Positions 1 to 8,197 of a stretch of 53,581 bases of DNA are shown here, one piece after another. Under the pieces are notes generated by a model. It ran no database searches. It was given only the letters and a program-made list of their open reading frames with translations, and had not been told where the DNA came from. The position numbers were made by a program, and so were the translations under genes. The first letter of the stretch is position 1. Every line of letters begins with the position of its first letter. This DNA is from Gammaproteobacteria bacterium (lineage in GTDB: Bacteria; Pseudomonadota; Gammaproteobacteria; HyVt-429): positions 1-53,581 of the forward strand of contig JAADGI010000004.1 in the NCBI GenBank assembly GCA_013152415.1. Direction: 5' to 3'.

Positions 1-73
1 TGCATCCACAAAAATCGCGCCCCTTCTGAAAGTCTCTGATGAGGGCATTAGCTTTCTAAGGAGTCATGAAAAA

Positions 74-697
74 ATGAGTCAACTATTTGAGCATGCATTG
101 ACAGTTTTTATGGCTTTTTTTGCTATTATGAATCCAATAGCAAATACGACTGTCTTTGCTGGTTTAACAGGGGGCATGGGAAAATCCGAACAAACTAAAA
201 TAGCACTCAAATCTCTATTTATTACCTTTACAATAATCTTACTATTTTCTGTTTTAGGCAAATCAATTTTTCACCTCTTTGGAATAACTCTTCCTGCATT
301 ACGAATAACAGGAGGTATTTTGGTATTTCTTGTCGGATACCACATGCTTCAAGGAAAAAACTCGACTTTACATACAGCTCAAGAAAGTGAAAATTTAGAT
401 GTGGCTGTGTCACCTCTAGCTGTACCGCTTCTCGCCGGACCAGGAACTATTGCAACAGCTATGAATTATTCAGCCTCAGCAGGGTGGGGAGAAATTACTG
501 TAACAGTTCTAATGTTTGCTGCTCTATGTGTTATCACATTTATTTGTTTTATTTTTTCCTCAAATATTATATCTGTAATTGGTGGAAGTGGGCTTGGTAT
601 TGTTACTCGGTTGATGGGATTAATCCTGTCTGTAATAGGAGTACAAATGCTAATAATGGGTATTATGGCTGTAATCCATATGCAAGTTATAAGCTAA
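74..697 (+). CDS. MarC family integral membrane protein
   Basis: A 207-residue protein, almost entirely hydrophobic, with about six predicted membrane spans and the family's early AIMNPIAN-like segment near residues 17-24. Length and motif match the MarC/UPF0056 family of inner-membrane proteins. The transport role of that family is not firmly established; MarC itself was wrongly linked to multidrug resistance. The start is the ATG preceded by AAGGAG at 58-63; an earlier ATG at 66 runs into a stop after two codons. The gene is markedly AT-richer than the housekeeping genes after 1.5 kb, suggesting acquisition by transfer. Family call sure, substrate unknown. Confidence 0.85.
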   Translation: MSQLFEHALTVFMAFFAIMNPIANTTVFAGLTGGMGKSEQTKIALKSLFITFTIILLFSVLGKSIFHLFGITLPALRITGGILVFLVGYHMLQGKNSTLHTAQESENLDVAVSPLAVPLLAGPGTIATAMNYSASAGWGEITVTVLMFAALCVITFICFIFSSNIISVIGGSGLGIVTRLMGLILSVIGVQMLIMGIMAVIHMQVIS

Positions 698-787
698 GGA
701 AGCTTACTCGCACTGTCAGTGCAGTGGTGGAGAGTATTGTGAAGTAAGCGACTTGAGCCCTCTTTTCTTGAATTAAGCCATAAAAAG

Positions 788-802
788 ACCTATATTATGG
801 TC
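788..802. promoter_or_regulatory. Possible operator ahead of the relBE-type pair
   Basis: GACC and GGTC half-sites flank an AT-rich TATATTAT core about 35 bases before the antitoxin start. Antitoxins of this type usually repress their own promoter by binding such short inverted repeats. The arms are only four bases, so this is a weak call. Confidence 0.25.
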
Positions 803-836
803 CGTATTTTGGTTTTATTGAGAATTGGGGTTTACC

Positions 837-1088
837 ATGAAACAAGTCCTATCAAGCTGCTCCGCAAGCATTTCAGAGTTAAAGAAGAATCCCACAGCCC
901 TTTTAAATGAAGCTGAGGGCTCTCCTATAGCTATTTTAAATCACAATGTTCCTGTCGCATATCTAATCCCAGCAGAAACATATGAATGGCTCATGGATAA
1001 ACTAGAAGATGCAGAATTGGCCCAAATAGTTAATGCTCGAAAGCATGAAAAAGACAAAGCTGTCGAAGTAAGTTTTGATGAGCTATAA
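837..1088 (+). CDS. Type II antitoxin, Phd/YefM (RelB/StbD-like)
   Basis: An 83-residue protein with the Phd/YefM layout. The N-terminal half (S-ISELKKNPTALL, then 'PIAILNHNVPVAYLIPAE') forms the DNA-binding and dimerisation part, and an acidic/charged C-terminal tail would wrap the toxin. ATG at 837 is chosen; an in-frame TTG at 825 would add only four residues. It overlaps the downstream toxin gene by 11 bases, so the two are translationally coupled. Inferred role: neutralise the RelE-like toxin and autorepress. The locus is AT-rich like its MarC neighbour. Confidence 0.85.
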   Translation: MKQVLSSCSASISELKKNPTALLNEAEGSPIAILNHNVPVAYLIPAETYEWLMDKLEDAELAQIVNARKHEKDKAVEVSFDEL

Positions 1089-1362
1089 AATAAAGTTTCT
1101 TCCAATCGCACTTAAAGAATGGAAAAAGCTTTCGCCTCCCATTCAGAAAGAGTTCAAGAAAAAACTTGAAGAGAGATCCGACAACCCAAGAATTAAAGCC
1201 AGTCAATTACGCGGATTTAAAGATGTTTATAAAATAAAACTTCGGGCAGTGGGTTATAGGTTAGTTTATGAGGTAAGTGATAATGAAATAGTAATATATG
1301 TAATTGCCGTAGGAAAGAGAGAACGTGGTTTGGTGCATAGTAAGGCCGAGGAAAGAAAATAG
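1078..1362 (+). CDS. Type II toxin, RelE/ParE superfamily (StbE-like)
   Basis: A 94-residue basic protein with the RelE/ParE fold signature: an N-terminal helical segment 'ALKEWKKLSPPIQKEFKKKL', then strands containing 'VYKIKLRAVGYRLVYEV' and the terminal 'VIAVGKRE'. RelE-type members cleave mRNA in the ribosomal A site. The R-x-GYRLVYEV strand and C-terminal GKRE fit the YoeB/RelE/StbE side rather than the gyrase-poisoning ParE side, but this is inference. ATG at 1078 lies inside the antitoxin's last codons; a TTG at 1075 is the only alternative. Confidence 0.85.
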   Translation: MSYKIKFLPIALKEWKKLSPPIQKEFKKKLEERSDNPRIKASQLRGFKDVYKIKLRAVGYRLVYEVSDNEIVIYVIAVGKRERGLVHSKAEERK

Positions 1363-1475
1363 GTATATCAAGGCGCTTAAGCGGATGCATGAACGCGCCG
1401 TTTAGCTCAAGTTGAGGCTGTAGGAAAAGGATAAGTTATTGATTTTGTAGGGGTAGAAGGGGTTATCAATTCATA

Positions 1476-1509
1476 AAAAGAAGAAGAGGGCCATGCGGCC
1501 CTCTTCTTC
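1476..1509 (-). terminator. Rho-independent terminator of the parvulin lipoprotein gene
   Basis: Thirteen-base perfect arms (GAAGAAGAGGGCC / GGCCCTCTTCTTC, 1480-1509) around a four-base loop are followed on the minus strand by a T-rich tail. It sits 30 bases beyond the stop of the minus-strand gene ending at 1540. Confidence 0.85.
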
Positions 1510-1539
1510 GTAGTCGTATTTGTCAAAGATAGTTTTGCC

Positions 1540-2391
1540 TTAACCCTTGGCCTCGGAACTCTCTTCAGGTTTGGCGGCTTCCACTTTCTTGATGTCGATC
1601 TTGGCTTTTTCCCTTAATTCTTCCACTTTCTTTGCCAGCATGTCTTGCTGGATAAGACGGGCAACATCGGCCTTGACCTTGTCGTAAGGTGGAATTTTGA
1701 TCTTGCGGCTGTCGTTTACCTTGATGACGTGCCAGCCAAATTGGGTCTTGACCGGTGTCTTGGTGTAACTCCCTTTTTTGAGTTTGGTGACGGCTTCAAA
1801 GAAGGCCGGTACCACCATGCCCTGTTGTACCCAACCCAGATCACCACCCTTGTCTTTGGTGGGACCCTTTGATTTGCTCTTGGCCAGTCCGGCGAAGCCC
1901 TTACCCTTGTCGAGCTCGGCAATAACTGCCTTGGCGTCTGCCTCACTGGCGAGGACGATATGGCTGGTCTTGTAAGCTAATTTGTGGGTTGCATCGACCT
2001 CTTTGGCGTAACGTGCCTTGATCTGGCTTTCGGTGATGGTTGGAAATTCTTTGAGAATTTTTCGTTGCGCGGCACCGATGAGCAGGGCGTTACGTTGACG
2101 GGCCAGGGCAAGATAGACATCAAGCTCTTCATCAATTTTATTGTGCAGGGCGTAATTGACCAGTAATTGCTGGGTGACCAACTGTTTTAAGATCAATTCC
2201 TTGGCCTTGGCCTTATCCGGGTGAACGGGCTGACGGAGACGGGCAGTAAAAAAATCATAGGCCTTCTCGGTGATCGGCTCTCCATCGACGGTGGCCAGCA
2301 CGGCACTGGTGTCGATGTCTTCCTTGCAGCCAACAAGGGTCAGTGTTGCCAGGGCCAGGATCAGTAATGAAATATTTCGTTTTGCAAACAT
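1540..2391 (-). CDS. Parvulin-type peptidyl-prolyl isomerase lipoprotein
   Basis: A 283-residue protein that catalyses or chaperones proline isomerisation in the cell envelope, assisting folding of exported proteins. Residues 1-22 form a lipoprotein signal with a TLVGC lipobox, so the mature protein is probably membrane-tethered. A SurA-like helical N-terminal region follows. The PpiC/rotamase domain spans about 135-230, with THKLAYKTSHIVL, 'GGDLGWVQQGMVVPAF' and 'TQFGWHVIKV' all typical. The C-terminus is charged. The start at 2391 has AGGAAG upstream; an in-frame ATG 25 codons earlier would bury the signal peptide. It is followed by a strong terminator. Confidence 0.9.
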   Translation of the reverse strand: MFAKRNISLLILALATLTLVGCKEDIDTSAVLATVDGEPITEKAYDFFTARLRQPVHPDKAKAKELILKQLVTQQLLVNYALHNKIDEELDVYLALARQRNALLIGAAQRKILKEFPTITESQIKARYAKEVDATHKLAYKTSHIVLASEADAKAVIAELDKGKGFAGLAKSKSKGPTKDKGGDLGWVQQGMVVPAFFEAVTKLKKGSYTKTPVKTQFGWHVIKVNDSRKIKIPPYDKVKADVARLIQQDMLAKKVEELREKAKIDIKKVEAAKPEESSEAKG

Positions 2392-2455
2392 TTTGCTTCC
2401 TTCTGTTTGGTATCGGGAGTGTATTGGCGACGTGAGATACGACCGGCAATGTACC

Positions 2456-2725
2456 CTATAGTTCATCAGGTGTGAGTGCCTTTATCGACAAGGCATGTAT
2501 TTCCGCGGGCATCATATCATTAAGGGAGGTGTAGATCATGCGGTGGCGGACCACTTGATTCTGGTTTTTAAAGCGTTCGGTGACGATGGTCAGGTCGAAG
2601 TGGCCGCCCCCGGATTGGGCCCCGGCATGGCCCACGTGGAGATGACTCTGGTCGACGACCTCGATAGATTGGGGCGAGAAATCGGCTACCAGTATTTGCT
2701 TTATTTTGTCGCAGCGGTCCATCAT
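2456..2725 (-). CDS. BolA family protein
   Basis: An 89-residue class II KH-like protein with the BolA core: HLHVGHAG, 'GGGHFDLTIVTERFKNQN' and the conserved 'VVRHRMIY' helix. BolA-type proteins act with monothiol glutaredoxins in iron-sulfur cluster handling or as transcription factors. The conserved histidines needed for [2Fe-2S] binding (in GHAG/GGGH and RHRM) are present. Its ATG overlaps the TGA of the yciI gene upstream (TGATG), so bolA, yciI and yciB are one minus-strand transcript. Which BolA paralogue it is cannot be settled from sequence. Confidence 0.88.
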   Translation of the reverse strand: MMDRCDKIKQILVADFSPQSIEVVDQSHLHVGHAGAQSGGGHFDLTIVTERFKNQNQVVRHRMIYTSLNDMMPAEIHALSIKALTPDEL

Positions 2726-3024
2726 CAGGGCAGTACCTTTTTAAAGGGCAGCACACTGACCTCCTTGAATACACCCTGCTGGGTGTAAGGGTCGGCATGG
2801 GCCCACTCCGTGGCCTGCTCCAGGGAGTCAAATTCGGCGACAATGAGGCTGCCGCTGAATCCGGCGGGTCCGGGGTCATTGCCATCGATGGCGGGAAAGG
2901 GGCCTGCAAGCAACAGTTGGCCTGCGTCTTTTAACGCCTCCAGCCGCTTAAGATGGGTGGGGCGTGCCGCCAGGCGTAATGCCAGGCTGTCATCCTTGTC
3001 ACGCCCGATAATGGCGTAGTACAT
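2725..3024 (-). CDS. yciI: YciI family protein
   Basis: A 99-residue ferredoxin-like alpha/beta-barrel domain. It starts [18 protein letters not shown] and has '[18 protein letters not shown]' and 'AGPFPAID', matching YciI, including the conserved His in R-x-x-HL. E. coli YciI is a small dimeric protein whose reaction is not established. The gene sits between yciB and bolA with start/stop overlaps on both sides, the arrangement seen in many gammaproteobacteria. Confidence 0.92.
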   Translation of the reverse strand: MYYAIIGRDKDDSLALRLAARPTHLKRLEALKDAGQLLLAGPFPAIDGNDPGPAGFSGSLIVAEFDSLEQATEWAHADPYTQQGVFKEVSVLPFKKVLP

Positions 3025-3620
3025 CAGGTCTTGTCTTTCAGGGTCTCAGGATTCATGTGTCGGGCCAGAAAGAACGCCTGACCCACAGCAAAGACCAGGG
3101 TGAGCCCCAGCAGGCCGAATACCTTAAAGTCTACCCACAATGCCTGTCGGGTGGCGAAGTCGAGGTCGAGGCGGTACCAGAAGGCCACATAGAGATTGAG
3201 GGTGCCCACCAGCAGAAAGAAAATACCCCAGGCCAGGTTGAGCCGCTGCCAGACATGCCCTGGGAGTTGTAACTGCGATCCCATGACATATTGTATGGCC
3301 GGTTTTTTCCCCAACAACTGACTCCCCAGCAGGATGACCGTGAAGATCCAATTGATGATAGTGGGTTTCCACTTAATGAAGGTGTCATCGTGCAGAAACA
3401 AAGTCAGGCCACCGAACACGGTAATGATCACCAGGGTGATAATGTGAACGGTCTCTACCCGGTTGTTTTTGTGCCAAAAGAAACCGACCTGAATCATGGA
3501 GGCAACAATGCCCACTGCGGTAGCGGCGTAGATGGCATCGGCAGGATCACCATAAAGGCCATACAGTTTGAAGGTCCCGAAGAAAAATATCAGGGGGAAA
3601 AAATCGGATAAAAGTTTCAT
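3024..3620 (-). CDS. yciB: Inner-membrane septation protein YciB (IspZ family)
   Basis: A 198-residue polytopic protein with about five membrane spans, starting '[20 protein letters not shown]', and with the family's WKPTIINW and '[20 protein letters not shown]' segments. In E. coli YciB interacts with cell-elongation and division proteins and affects envelope integrity; in Shigella it is needed for intracellular spread. It is somewhat longer than E. coli YciB (179 residues) at the C-terminus. It heads the yciB-yciI-bolA operon, its stop overlapping the yciI ATG. Confidence 0.93.
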   Translation of the reverse strand: MKLLSDFFPLIFFFGTFKLYGLYGDPADAIYAATAVGIVASMIQVGFFWHKNNRVETVHIITLVIITVFGGLTLFLHDDTFIKWKPTIINWIFTVILLGSQLLGKKPAIQYVMGSQLQLPGHVWQRLNLAWGIFFLLVGTLNLYVAFWYRLDLDFATRQALWVDFKVFGLLGLTLVFAVGQAFFLARHMNPETLKDKT

Positions 3621-3962
3621 TGAGGGAGGGCCTGAAAGTTCGGTTCGTCAGAAGACTTTGGGGTTCCAAGAAAAAAGGGCTTCTCGCAAAGACGCCAAGC
3701 CCGCAAAGTGGCAATAAACACAATTATTCTTTGTGCGCTTGGCGCCTTTGCGAGAACACCACCCGGCAAATCATACACTGGGTCGTTTGCCTGCGTCGAG
3801 CTTTAGCCATGGATTTTTCTAAAGGGGGGCAAAAACCAGGAGGGCTATTCTAAGTGTCGATACCGGCAGGCGAGGGCACCGGTAAGCATTGCTGTGGGGA
3901 ATAGGCAAGTGCGGAGGCGGTCTGGTACTATCCGCGCCGACTTTCAGACCGTATCTGCTCAA
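3621..3962. other. Intergenic region between divergent operons, with repeat
   Basis: This gap lies between the divergent yciB and rnm operons. Apart from the inverted repeat at 3681-3756 I see no supported gene. An open frame at 3620-3853 reads mostly through the repeat and resembles no known family. Promoters for both operons should lie here, but none stands out. Confidence 0.6.
3681..3756. repeat. Long inverted repeat, CTTTGCG-type family, copy 1
   Basis: The 20-base arm at 3681-3700 matches the reverse complement of 3737-3756 with one mismatch, giving a strong hairpin. The arm contains CTCGCAAAGACGCCAAG. Related copies lie at 11244-11292 and 37041-37190. Copies 1 and 2 also share short tracts downstream of the hairpin (ACCAYCCGGC, GCGTCGAGCTYTA), so the repeat unit extends beyond the hairpin. 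Confidence 0.85.
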
Positions 3963-4796
3963 ATGCCACGTTACGACCTACATACCCACAGCAGCTTTTC
4001 CGACGGCACCCTCAGCCCTCGGGACCTGGTTGCCCGTGCCCACCAGCAGGGTGTGGATGTGCTGGCCCTGACCGACCATGACGTTACTGATGGGATAGAT
4101 GAGGCAACCCAGGCAGCTAAGGAGTGGGGGCTGAAATTGGTGCCCGGTGTCGAGGTCTCGGTGAGTGTCGAAGGCCTGACATTACATGTCGTTGGCCTGG
4201 GTGTGGACCCCGAAAATAAAGCTTTGGCCGAAGGCCTGGCAGGTTTGCGTGAGTTTCGCTTGTGGCGGGGGGAAGAGATTGGCAAGCGACTGGAAAAACG
4301 TGGTGTGGTGGGGGCCCTGGACGGTGCCAATGCATGGGTATCCGGGCCTATTCTCAGTCGAACCCATTTTGCCCGGTTTCTGGTCGATGCAGGCTATGTA
4401 CGGACGATTCCCCAGGCATTTAAAAAATATCTTGCCAAGGGCTGTCCAGGCTATGTGCGCGGTGAATGGGCATCGTTGACCCAGGCCCTGGATTGGATTC
4501 ACCTGGCCGGGGGGCAAGCGATCCTCGCCCACCCGTTACGCTACAAGCTGGGCCGTGGCCGTTTTCGGCGGATGTTGTCTGAATTTAAGGATCTGGGGGG
4601 TGATGGTATAGAGGTGTTTTCAGGGAGTCAGTCCCAGGAGGGTACGAGCCGCTTGGCTGATTTGTGTGGTGAGTTTGAGTTGCTGGCCTCGGTGGGCAGC
4701 GATTTTCATGGGCCAGAACAAAGCTGGTTGGAATTGGGGCGCTTGCCGGAGCTCCCCGTCAGTTGTACCCCGGTATGGCAACGCTGGGTGATTTAG
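3963..4796 (+). CDS. rnm: PHP-domain exoribonuclease, RNase AM/YciV type
   Basis: A 277-residue PHP phosphoesterase-fold protein. Metal-binding motifs appear in order: 'YDLHTHSSFSDGTLSP', 'ALTDHDVTDG', 'LVPGVEVSV', ILAHP and 'SVGSDFHGP'. The E. coli homologue (RNase AM, formerly YciV/TrpH) is a 5'-3' exoribonuclease that trims the 5' ends of 5S and 23S rRNA and degrades short oligonucleotides. The start at MPRYDLHTH is chosen because PHP motif I normally lies at the extreme N-terminus; an upstream in-frame ATG at 3894 would add 23 unconserved residues. It precedes yciO, as in E. coli. Confidence 0.9.
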   Translation: MPRYDLHTHSSFSDGTLSPRDLVARAHQQGVDVLALTDHDVTDGIDEATQAAKEWGLKLVPGVEVSVSVEGLTLHVVGLGVDPENKALAEGLAGLREFRLWRGEEIGKRLEKRGVVGALDGANAWVSGPILSRTHFARFLVDAGYVRTIPQAFKKYLAKGCPGYVRGEWASLTQALDWIHLAGGQAILAHPLRYKLGRGRFRRMLSEFKDLGGDGIEVFSGSQSQEGTSRLADLCGEFELLASVGSDFHGPEQSWLELGRLPELPVSCTPVWQRWVI

Positions 4797-4799
4797 CCA

Positions 4800-5423
4800 A
4801 TGGCCCAGTTCTTTCAAATTCACCCCCAAAACCCCCAGATGCGGTTGGTCGATCAAGCGGTCGAAATTATTCGTAGCGGGGGCCTCATCGCCTATCCTAC
4901 AGATTCAAGTTATGCCTTGGGATGTCACTTGGGAGACAAGGCCGCGATGGAGCGCATTCGACGCTTGCGTCAGGTGGGTGACCGTCACCATTTCACCCTG
5001 GTGTGCCGAGATTTGTCGGAGTTGGCCTTGTATGCCAAGGTGGATAACAGTACCTATCGTTTACTCAAGGCCCATACACCGGGACCTTATACCTATATCC
5101 TGCCCGCCACCCGGGAGGTTCCCCGGCGGCTTCAGAATCCACGTCGGAAGACCATCGGCCTGCGGGTGCCGGACCACCCCATCCCTCAAGCATTGCTCAC
5201 TCGTCTGGGGGAACCGCTAATGAGTTCCACCCTGATTATGCCTGGACAGACCACACCCCTGGGTGACCCCGAGGAGATTCGGGGGATACTGGAACACCAG
5301 GTGGACCTGGTGATAGACGGTGGTTTTTGCGGTCTGGAGCCCACTACCGTGATTGATCTGGTAGACGGTCCCCCCCGATTGGTGCGTCAGGGGTGTGGCA
5401 AGCCCATTCCGGAGTTGGCGTGA
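4800..5423 (+). CDS. yciO: YciO, Sua5/YrdC/YwlC family protein
   Basis: A 207-residue protein with the Sua5/YrdC fold. The nucleotide/RNA-binding stretch 'SGGLIAYPTDSSYALGC' lies at residues 26-42, followed by 'TPGPYTYILPATREVP', 'IGLRVPDHP' and 'MSSTLIMPG'. The superfamily includes TsaC/YrdC, which makes threonylcarbamoyl-AMP for tRNA t6A; YciO paralogues are related but their main role is less certain. It starts 3 bases after the rnm stop. Its co-occurrence with rnm matches E. coli. Confidence 0.9.
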   Translation: MAQFFQIHPQNPQMRLVDQAVEIIRSGGLIAYPTDSSYALGCHLGDKAAMERIRRLRQVGDRHHFTLVCRDLSELALYAKVDNSTYRLLKAHTPGPYTYILPATREVPRRLQNPRRKTIGLRVPDHPIPQALLTRLGEPLMSSTLIMPGQTTPLGDPEEIRGILEHQVDLVIDGGFCGLEPTTVIDLVDGPPRLVRQGCGKPIPELA

Positions 5424-5477
5424 TGAGGCATGACTCAGCCCTGAATTTCGCGTTGCGATCCCTGATATAATCCGCCG

Positions 5478-6152
5478 ATGGAAGCCTTCACTATCATACA
5501 AAAGATCGCAATATGGGTATTGCCCGTGCTGCTTGCCATTACCGTGCATGAGGCCGCCCACGGTTGGGCCGCCAAGCTGTTGGGCGATCCCACTGCCGAG
5601 CGCCTGGGCCGCTTGACCCTCAACCCTATAAAACACATTGACCCGGTGGGCACATTATTGGTCCCTGCGCTTTTGTTGATGGTAAGTCCGGTGGTGTTTG
5701 GGTGGGCCAAACCGGTGCCGGTGACCTGGGAGAATTTGCGCCACCCTAAACGCGATATGGCCCTGGTGGCCGCAGCGGGTCCTGGGGCCAATCTGCTGAT
5801 GTTGGTTTTGTGGGCGATATTGATTCGTATCGGAATGGGGCTACCCGCCAATGTAGGGACATTTATGATCTATGTCGGCAGTGCTGGTGTGGTGATCAAT
5901 GGTGTGCTGATGGTGCTCAACCTGTTACCCATTCCACCTCTGGACGGTGGCCGGGTCATGGTCGGCTTGTTGCCGGGTCCCTGGGCCTGGCAGTTGAGCC
6001 GACTGGAACCCTACGGATTTTTTATTATTCTCGGGCTCGCCATGCTGGGGGTGTTGGGCAAGCTGATTCAACCGGCGGTGGTAGGGTTGGCCCTGCTTAT
6101 GGGTGGATTGCTGGACATTTCACCACGGATCATGTTGGCAGTGTTGTGGTAG
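5478..6152 (+). CDS. Site-2 protease family (M50) membrane metalloprotease
   Basis: A 224-residue polytopic membrane protein. The zinc motif HEAAH lies inside the first membrane segment (about residues 24-28), and 'LLPIPPLDGGR' near residue 150 supplies the third metal ligand, as in Rip/SpoIVFB-like peptidases. No PDZ or CBS domain is present. Such short M50 proteins are common beside trpS/scpA in proteobacteria; their substrates are unknown. It lies in the plus-strand run from rnm to rluB, with 54 bases before it. Confidence 0.9.
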   Translation: MEAFTIIQKIAIWVLPVLLAITVHEAAHGWAAKLLGDPTAERLGRLTLNPIKHIDPVGTLLVPALLLMVSPVVFGWAKPVPVTWENLRHPKRDMALVAAAGPGANLLMLVLWAILIRIGMGLPANVGTFMIYVGSAGVVINGVLMVLNLLPIPPLDGGRVMVGLLPGPWAWQLSRLEPYGFFIILGLAMLGVLGKLIQPAVVGLALLMGGLLDISPRIMLAVLW

Positions 6153-6188
6153 ACGAACAATTTAAATAATTCATTTCAGGAGTACTCA

Positions 6189-7406
6189 TTGATATCAACG
6201 GCTGGTCAGCCCCAGCGTGTCCTGTCCGGGATGCGACCCACGGGGCCATTACACCTGGGGCACTACCATGGGGTGTTAAAGAATTGGATAAAATTGCAGC
6301 GTGAATATGACTGTTTCTTTTTCGTTGCCGATTGGCACGCCCTGACAACGCACTATGACGAGTCTGAAAAGATTGCCCCCTATACCTGGGACATGGTCAC
6401 CGACTGGTTGGCGGCGGGGGTGGATCCGGGTCATGCCACCTTGTTTATACAATCCTTGGTGCCCCAGCACGCTGAGCTGCACACCTTGTTGTCCATGTTC
6501 ACTCCTTTAAGTTGGTTAGAGCGGGTGCCCAGTTACAAAGATCAGCAAGAAAAGCTTAAAGAACGGGACTTGGCCACCTTTGGTTTCCTCGGCTATCCCC
6601 TGTTGCAAAGTGCAGACATCCTTATCTATCGTGCCGGTCTGGTGCCGGTGGGTGAAGATCAAGTGCCCCATGTGGAATTGACCCGTGAGGTGGCACGTCG
6701 TTTTAACTACCTCTTTGGTCGTGACCCAGGTTTTGAGAAAAAGGCTGAGATTGCAGTAGATAAGTTGGGCAAGAAGTCCGCTAAATTGTATCGCAAACTA
6801 CGTGATGCCTATTTGGAACAGGGTGACCACTCGGCCCTGGAAAAGGCCCAGGCCTTGTTGACCGATCAGCAGAATCTTACCCACGGTGATGCCGAACGCC
6901 TGTTCGGCTATCTCGAGGGTGGGGGTCGCGTCATTTTGCAGGAACCCGAGGCGTTGCTTACCCAGGCCTCGAAATTTCCTGGCCTCGATGGCCAGAAGAT
7001 GTCCAAGTCTTATCACAACACCATTGCCTTGCGAGATGATCCGTTAAAGGTCGAGAAAAGTATTCGTGCCATGCCTACGGACCCCGCACGGCAGCGCCGC
7101 ACCGACCCGGGTGACCCCCAGAAGTGTCCGGTATGGCAGTTGCATCAGGTCTACACCGATGAATCGGTGCACCAATGGGTACAGGAGGGGTGTACCCACG
7201 CCGGTATCGGTTGCATCGATTGTAAGCAGCCGGTTATCGATAAAGTTCTTGGCCTGTTGGCTGAGATTGCCGAGCGAGCCAAACCCTATGTGGAGGACCC
7301 CACCATAGTCAGAAATATCATCGCCGATGGTTGTGAGAAGGCACGCAAGGTTGCTGATGACACTATGGATGAGGTGCGGCACAGTATGGGGCTGGAGTAC
7401 TACTGA
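6189..7406 (+). CDS. trpS: Tryptophanyl-tRNA synthetase
   Basis: A 405-residue class Ic aminoacyl-tRNA synthetase that charges tRNA-Trp. The ATP-binding HIGH-like motif is 'PTGPLHLGHYHG' near residue 20, and the KMSKS loop (GQKMSKSYHNTIALRDDP) lies near residue 275. It is longer than the 334-residue E. coli enzyme because of an insertion ahead of KMSKS (around 175-265), a form known in other proteobacteria. The start is TTG at 6189, with CAGGAG seven bases upstream. The stop TGA overlaps the scpA ATG. Confidence 0.95.
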   Translation: MISTAGQPQRVLSGMRPTGPLHLGHYHGVLKNWIKLQREYDCFFFVADWHALTTHYDESEKIAPYTWDMVTDWLAAGVDPGHATLFIQSLVPQHAELHTLLSMFTPLSWLERVPSYKDQQEKLKERDLATFGFLGYPLLQSADILIYRAGLVPVGEDQVPHVELTREVARRFNYLFGRDPGFEKKAEIAVDKLGKKSAKLYRKLRDAYLEQGDHSALEKAQALLTDQQNLTHGDAERLFGYLEGGGRVILQEPEALLTQASKFPGLDGQKMSKSYHNTIALRDDPLKVEKSIRAMPTDPARQRRTDPGDPQKCPVWQLHQVYTDESVHQWVQEGCTHAGIGCIDCKQPVIDKVLGLLAEIAERAKPYVEDPTIVRNIIADGCEKARKVADDTMDEVRHSMGLEYY

Positions 7407-8197
7407 TGGAGACACCTCTGCAGGACGAAATGCCGTTCGCGGTGATCTATGGTGAATTGGTGGCAAGGCCTCCCCAGGATTTATATATCCCACCGGAGGC
7501 CATGGAGGTCTTTCTTGACGCCTTTGAAGGCCCCCTGGACTTGCTCCTGTATCTGATCCGAAAACAGAACCTGGATATCCTGGATATTCCGGTGGCGCAG
7601 ATTACTGAACAGTACATGGAATATGTGGAGTTGATGAAGGAGGCCCGTCTCGATCTGGCGGCAGAGTATATGGTGATGGCAGCGATGTTGGCGGAGATTA
7701 AATCCCGCATGTTGTTGCCCCGGCCAGTGGACGAGGATGACGAAGAGGATGATCCCCGTGCCCAATTGGTGCGCCGACTGCAAGAGTATGAACGCTATCG
7801 TCAGGCGGCCATGGATATTGAGGACCGGCCCCGGGTGGGACGGAATATCTTTGTCGGTTCCATTGCCTTTGATTACAGCAAGATGCCCGAGGTTGCACCC
7901 AAAGTGGCATTGCCGGATTTGTTGGACGCATTTAAGGGGGTCTTGCAGCGGGCGGAACAGTTTCGGCACCTACAGCTAAGCCGGGAGGTCTTGTCGGTAC
8001 GCGAGCGCATGACTATGATCCTGGAGAAAGTGAAGGCGGCAGCCTTTACCCGTTTTGAGGCATTTTTTGACGTCAGCGAAGGCCGCATGGGTATCGTGGT
8101 GACATTTGTTGCTTTGCTGGAATTATTGAAGGACGAATCTATTGTGTTGGTACAAAATGAGCTTTATGGCGCGATCCACGTCAAGGCGGTGGATTGA
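7406..8197 (+). CDS. scpA: Segregation and condensation protein A
   Basis: A 263-residue kleisin subunit that bridges the two SMC heads in the chromosome-condensing Smc-ScpAB complex. The family opening 'FEGPLDLLLYLIRKQNLDI' lies at about residues 38-56, followed by 'YMVMAAMLAEIKSRMLLP'. The C-terminal winged-helix part includes 'VVTFVALLELLKD'. It overlaps both trpS and scpB by one base. Many gammaproteobacteria use MukBEF instead, so ScpAB places this organism outside the enteric/Vibrio group. Confidence 0.93.
   Translation: METPLQDEMPFAVIYGELVARPPQDLYIPPEAMEVFLDAFEGPLDLLLYLIRKQNLDILDIPVAQITEQYMEYVELMKEARLDLAAEYMVMAAMLAEIKSRMLLPRPVDEDDEEDDPRAQLVRRLQEYERYRQAAMDIEDRPRVGRNIFVGSIAFDYSKMPEVAPKVALPDLLDAFKGVLQRAEQFRHLQLSREVLSVRERMTMILEKVKAAAFTRFEAFFDVSEGRMGIVVTFVALLELLKDESIVLVQNELYGAIHVKAVD

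Noticed and set aside
1363..1475. Possible integron attC site (CGCTTAAGCG palindrome near ACGCGCC) after the AT-rich cassette-like genes
   Set aside because: The required GTTRRRY-type core sites are missing and the arms do not pair over attC length.
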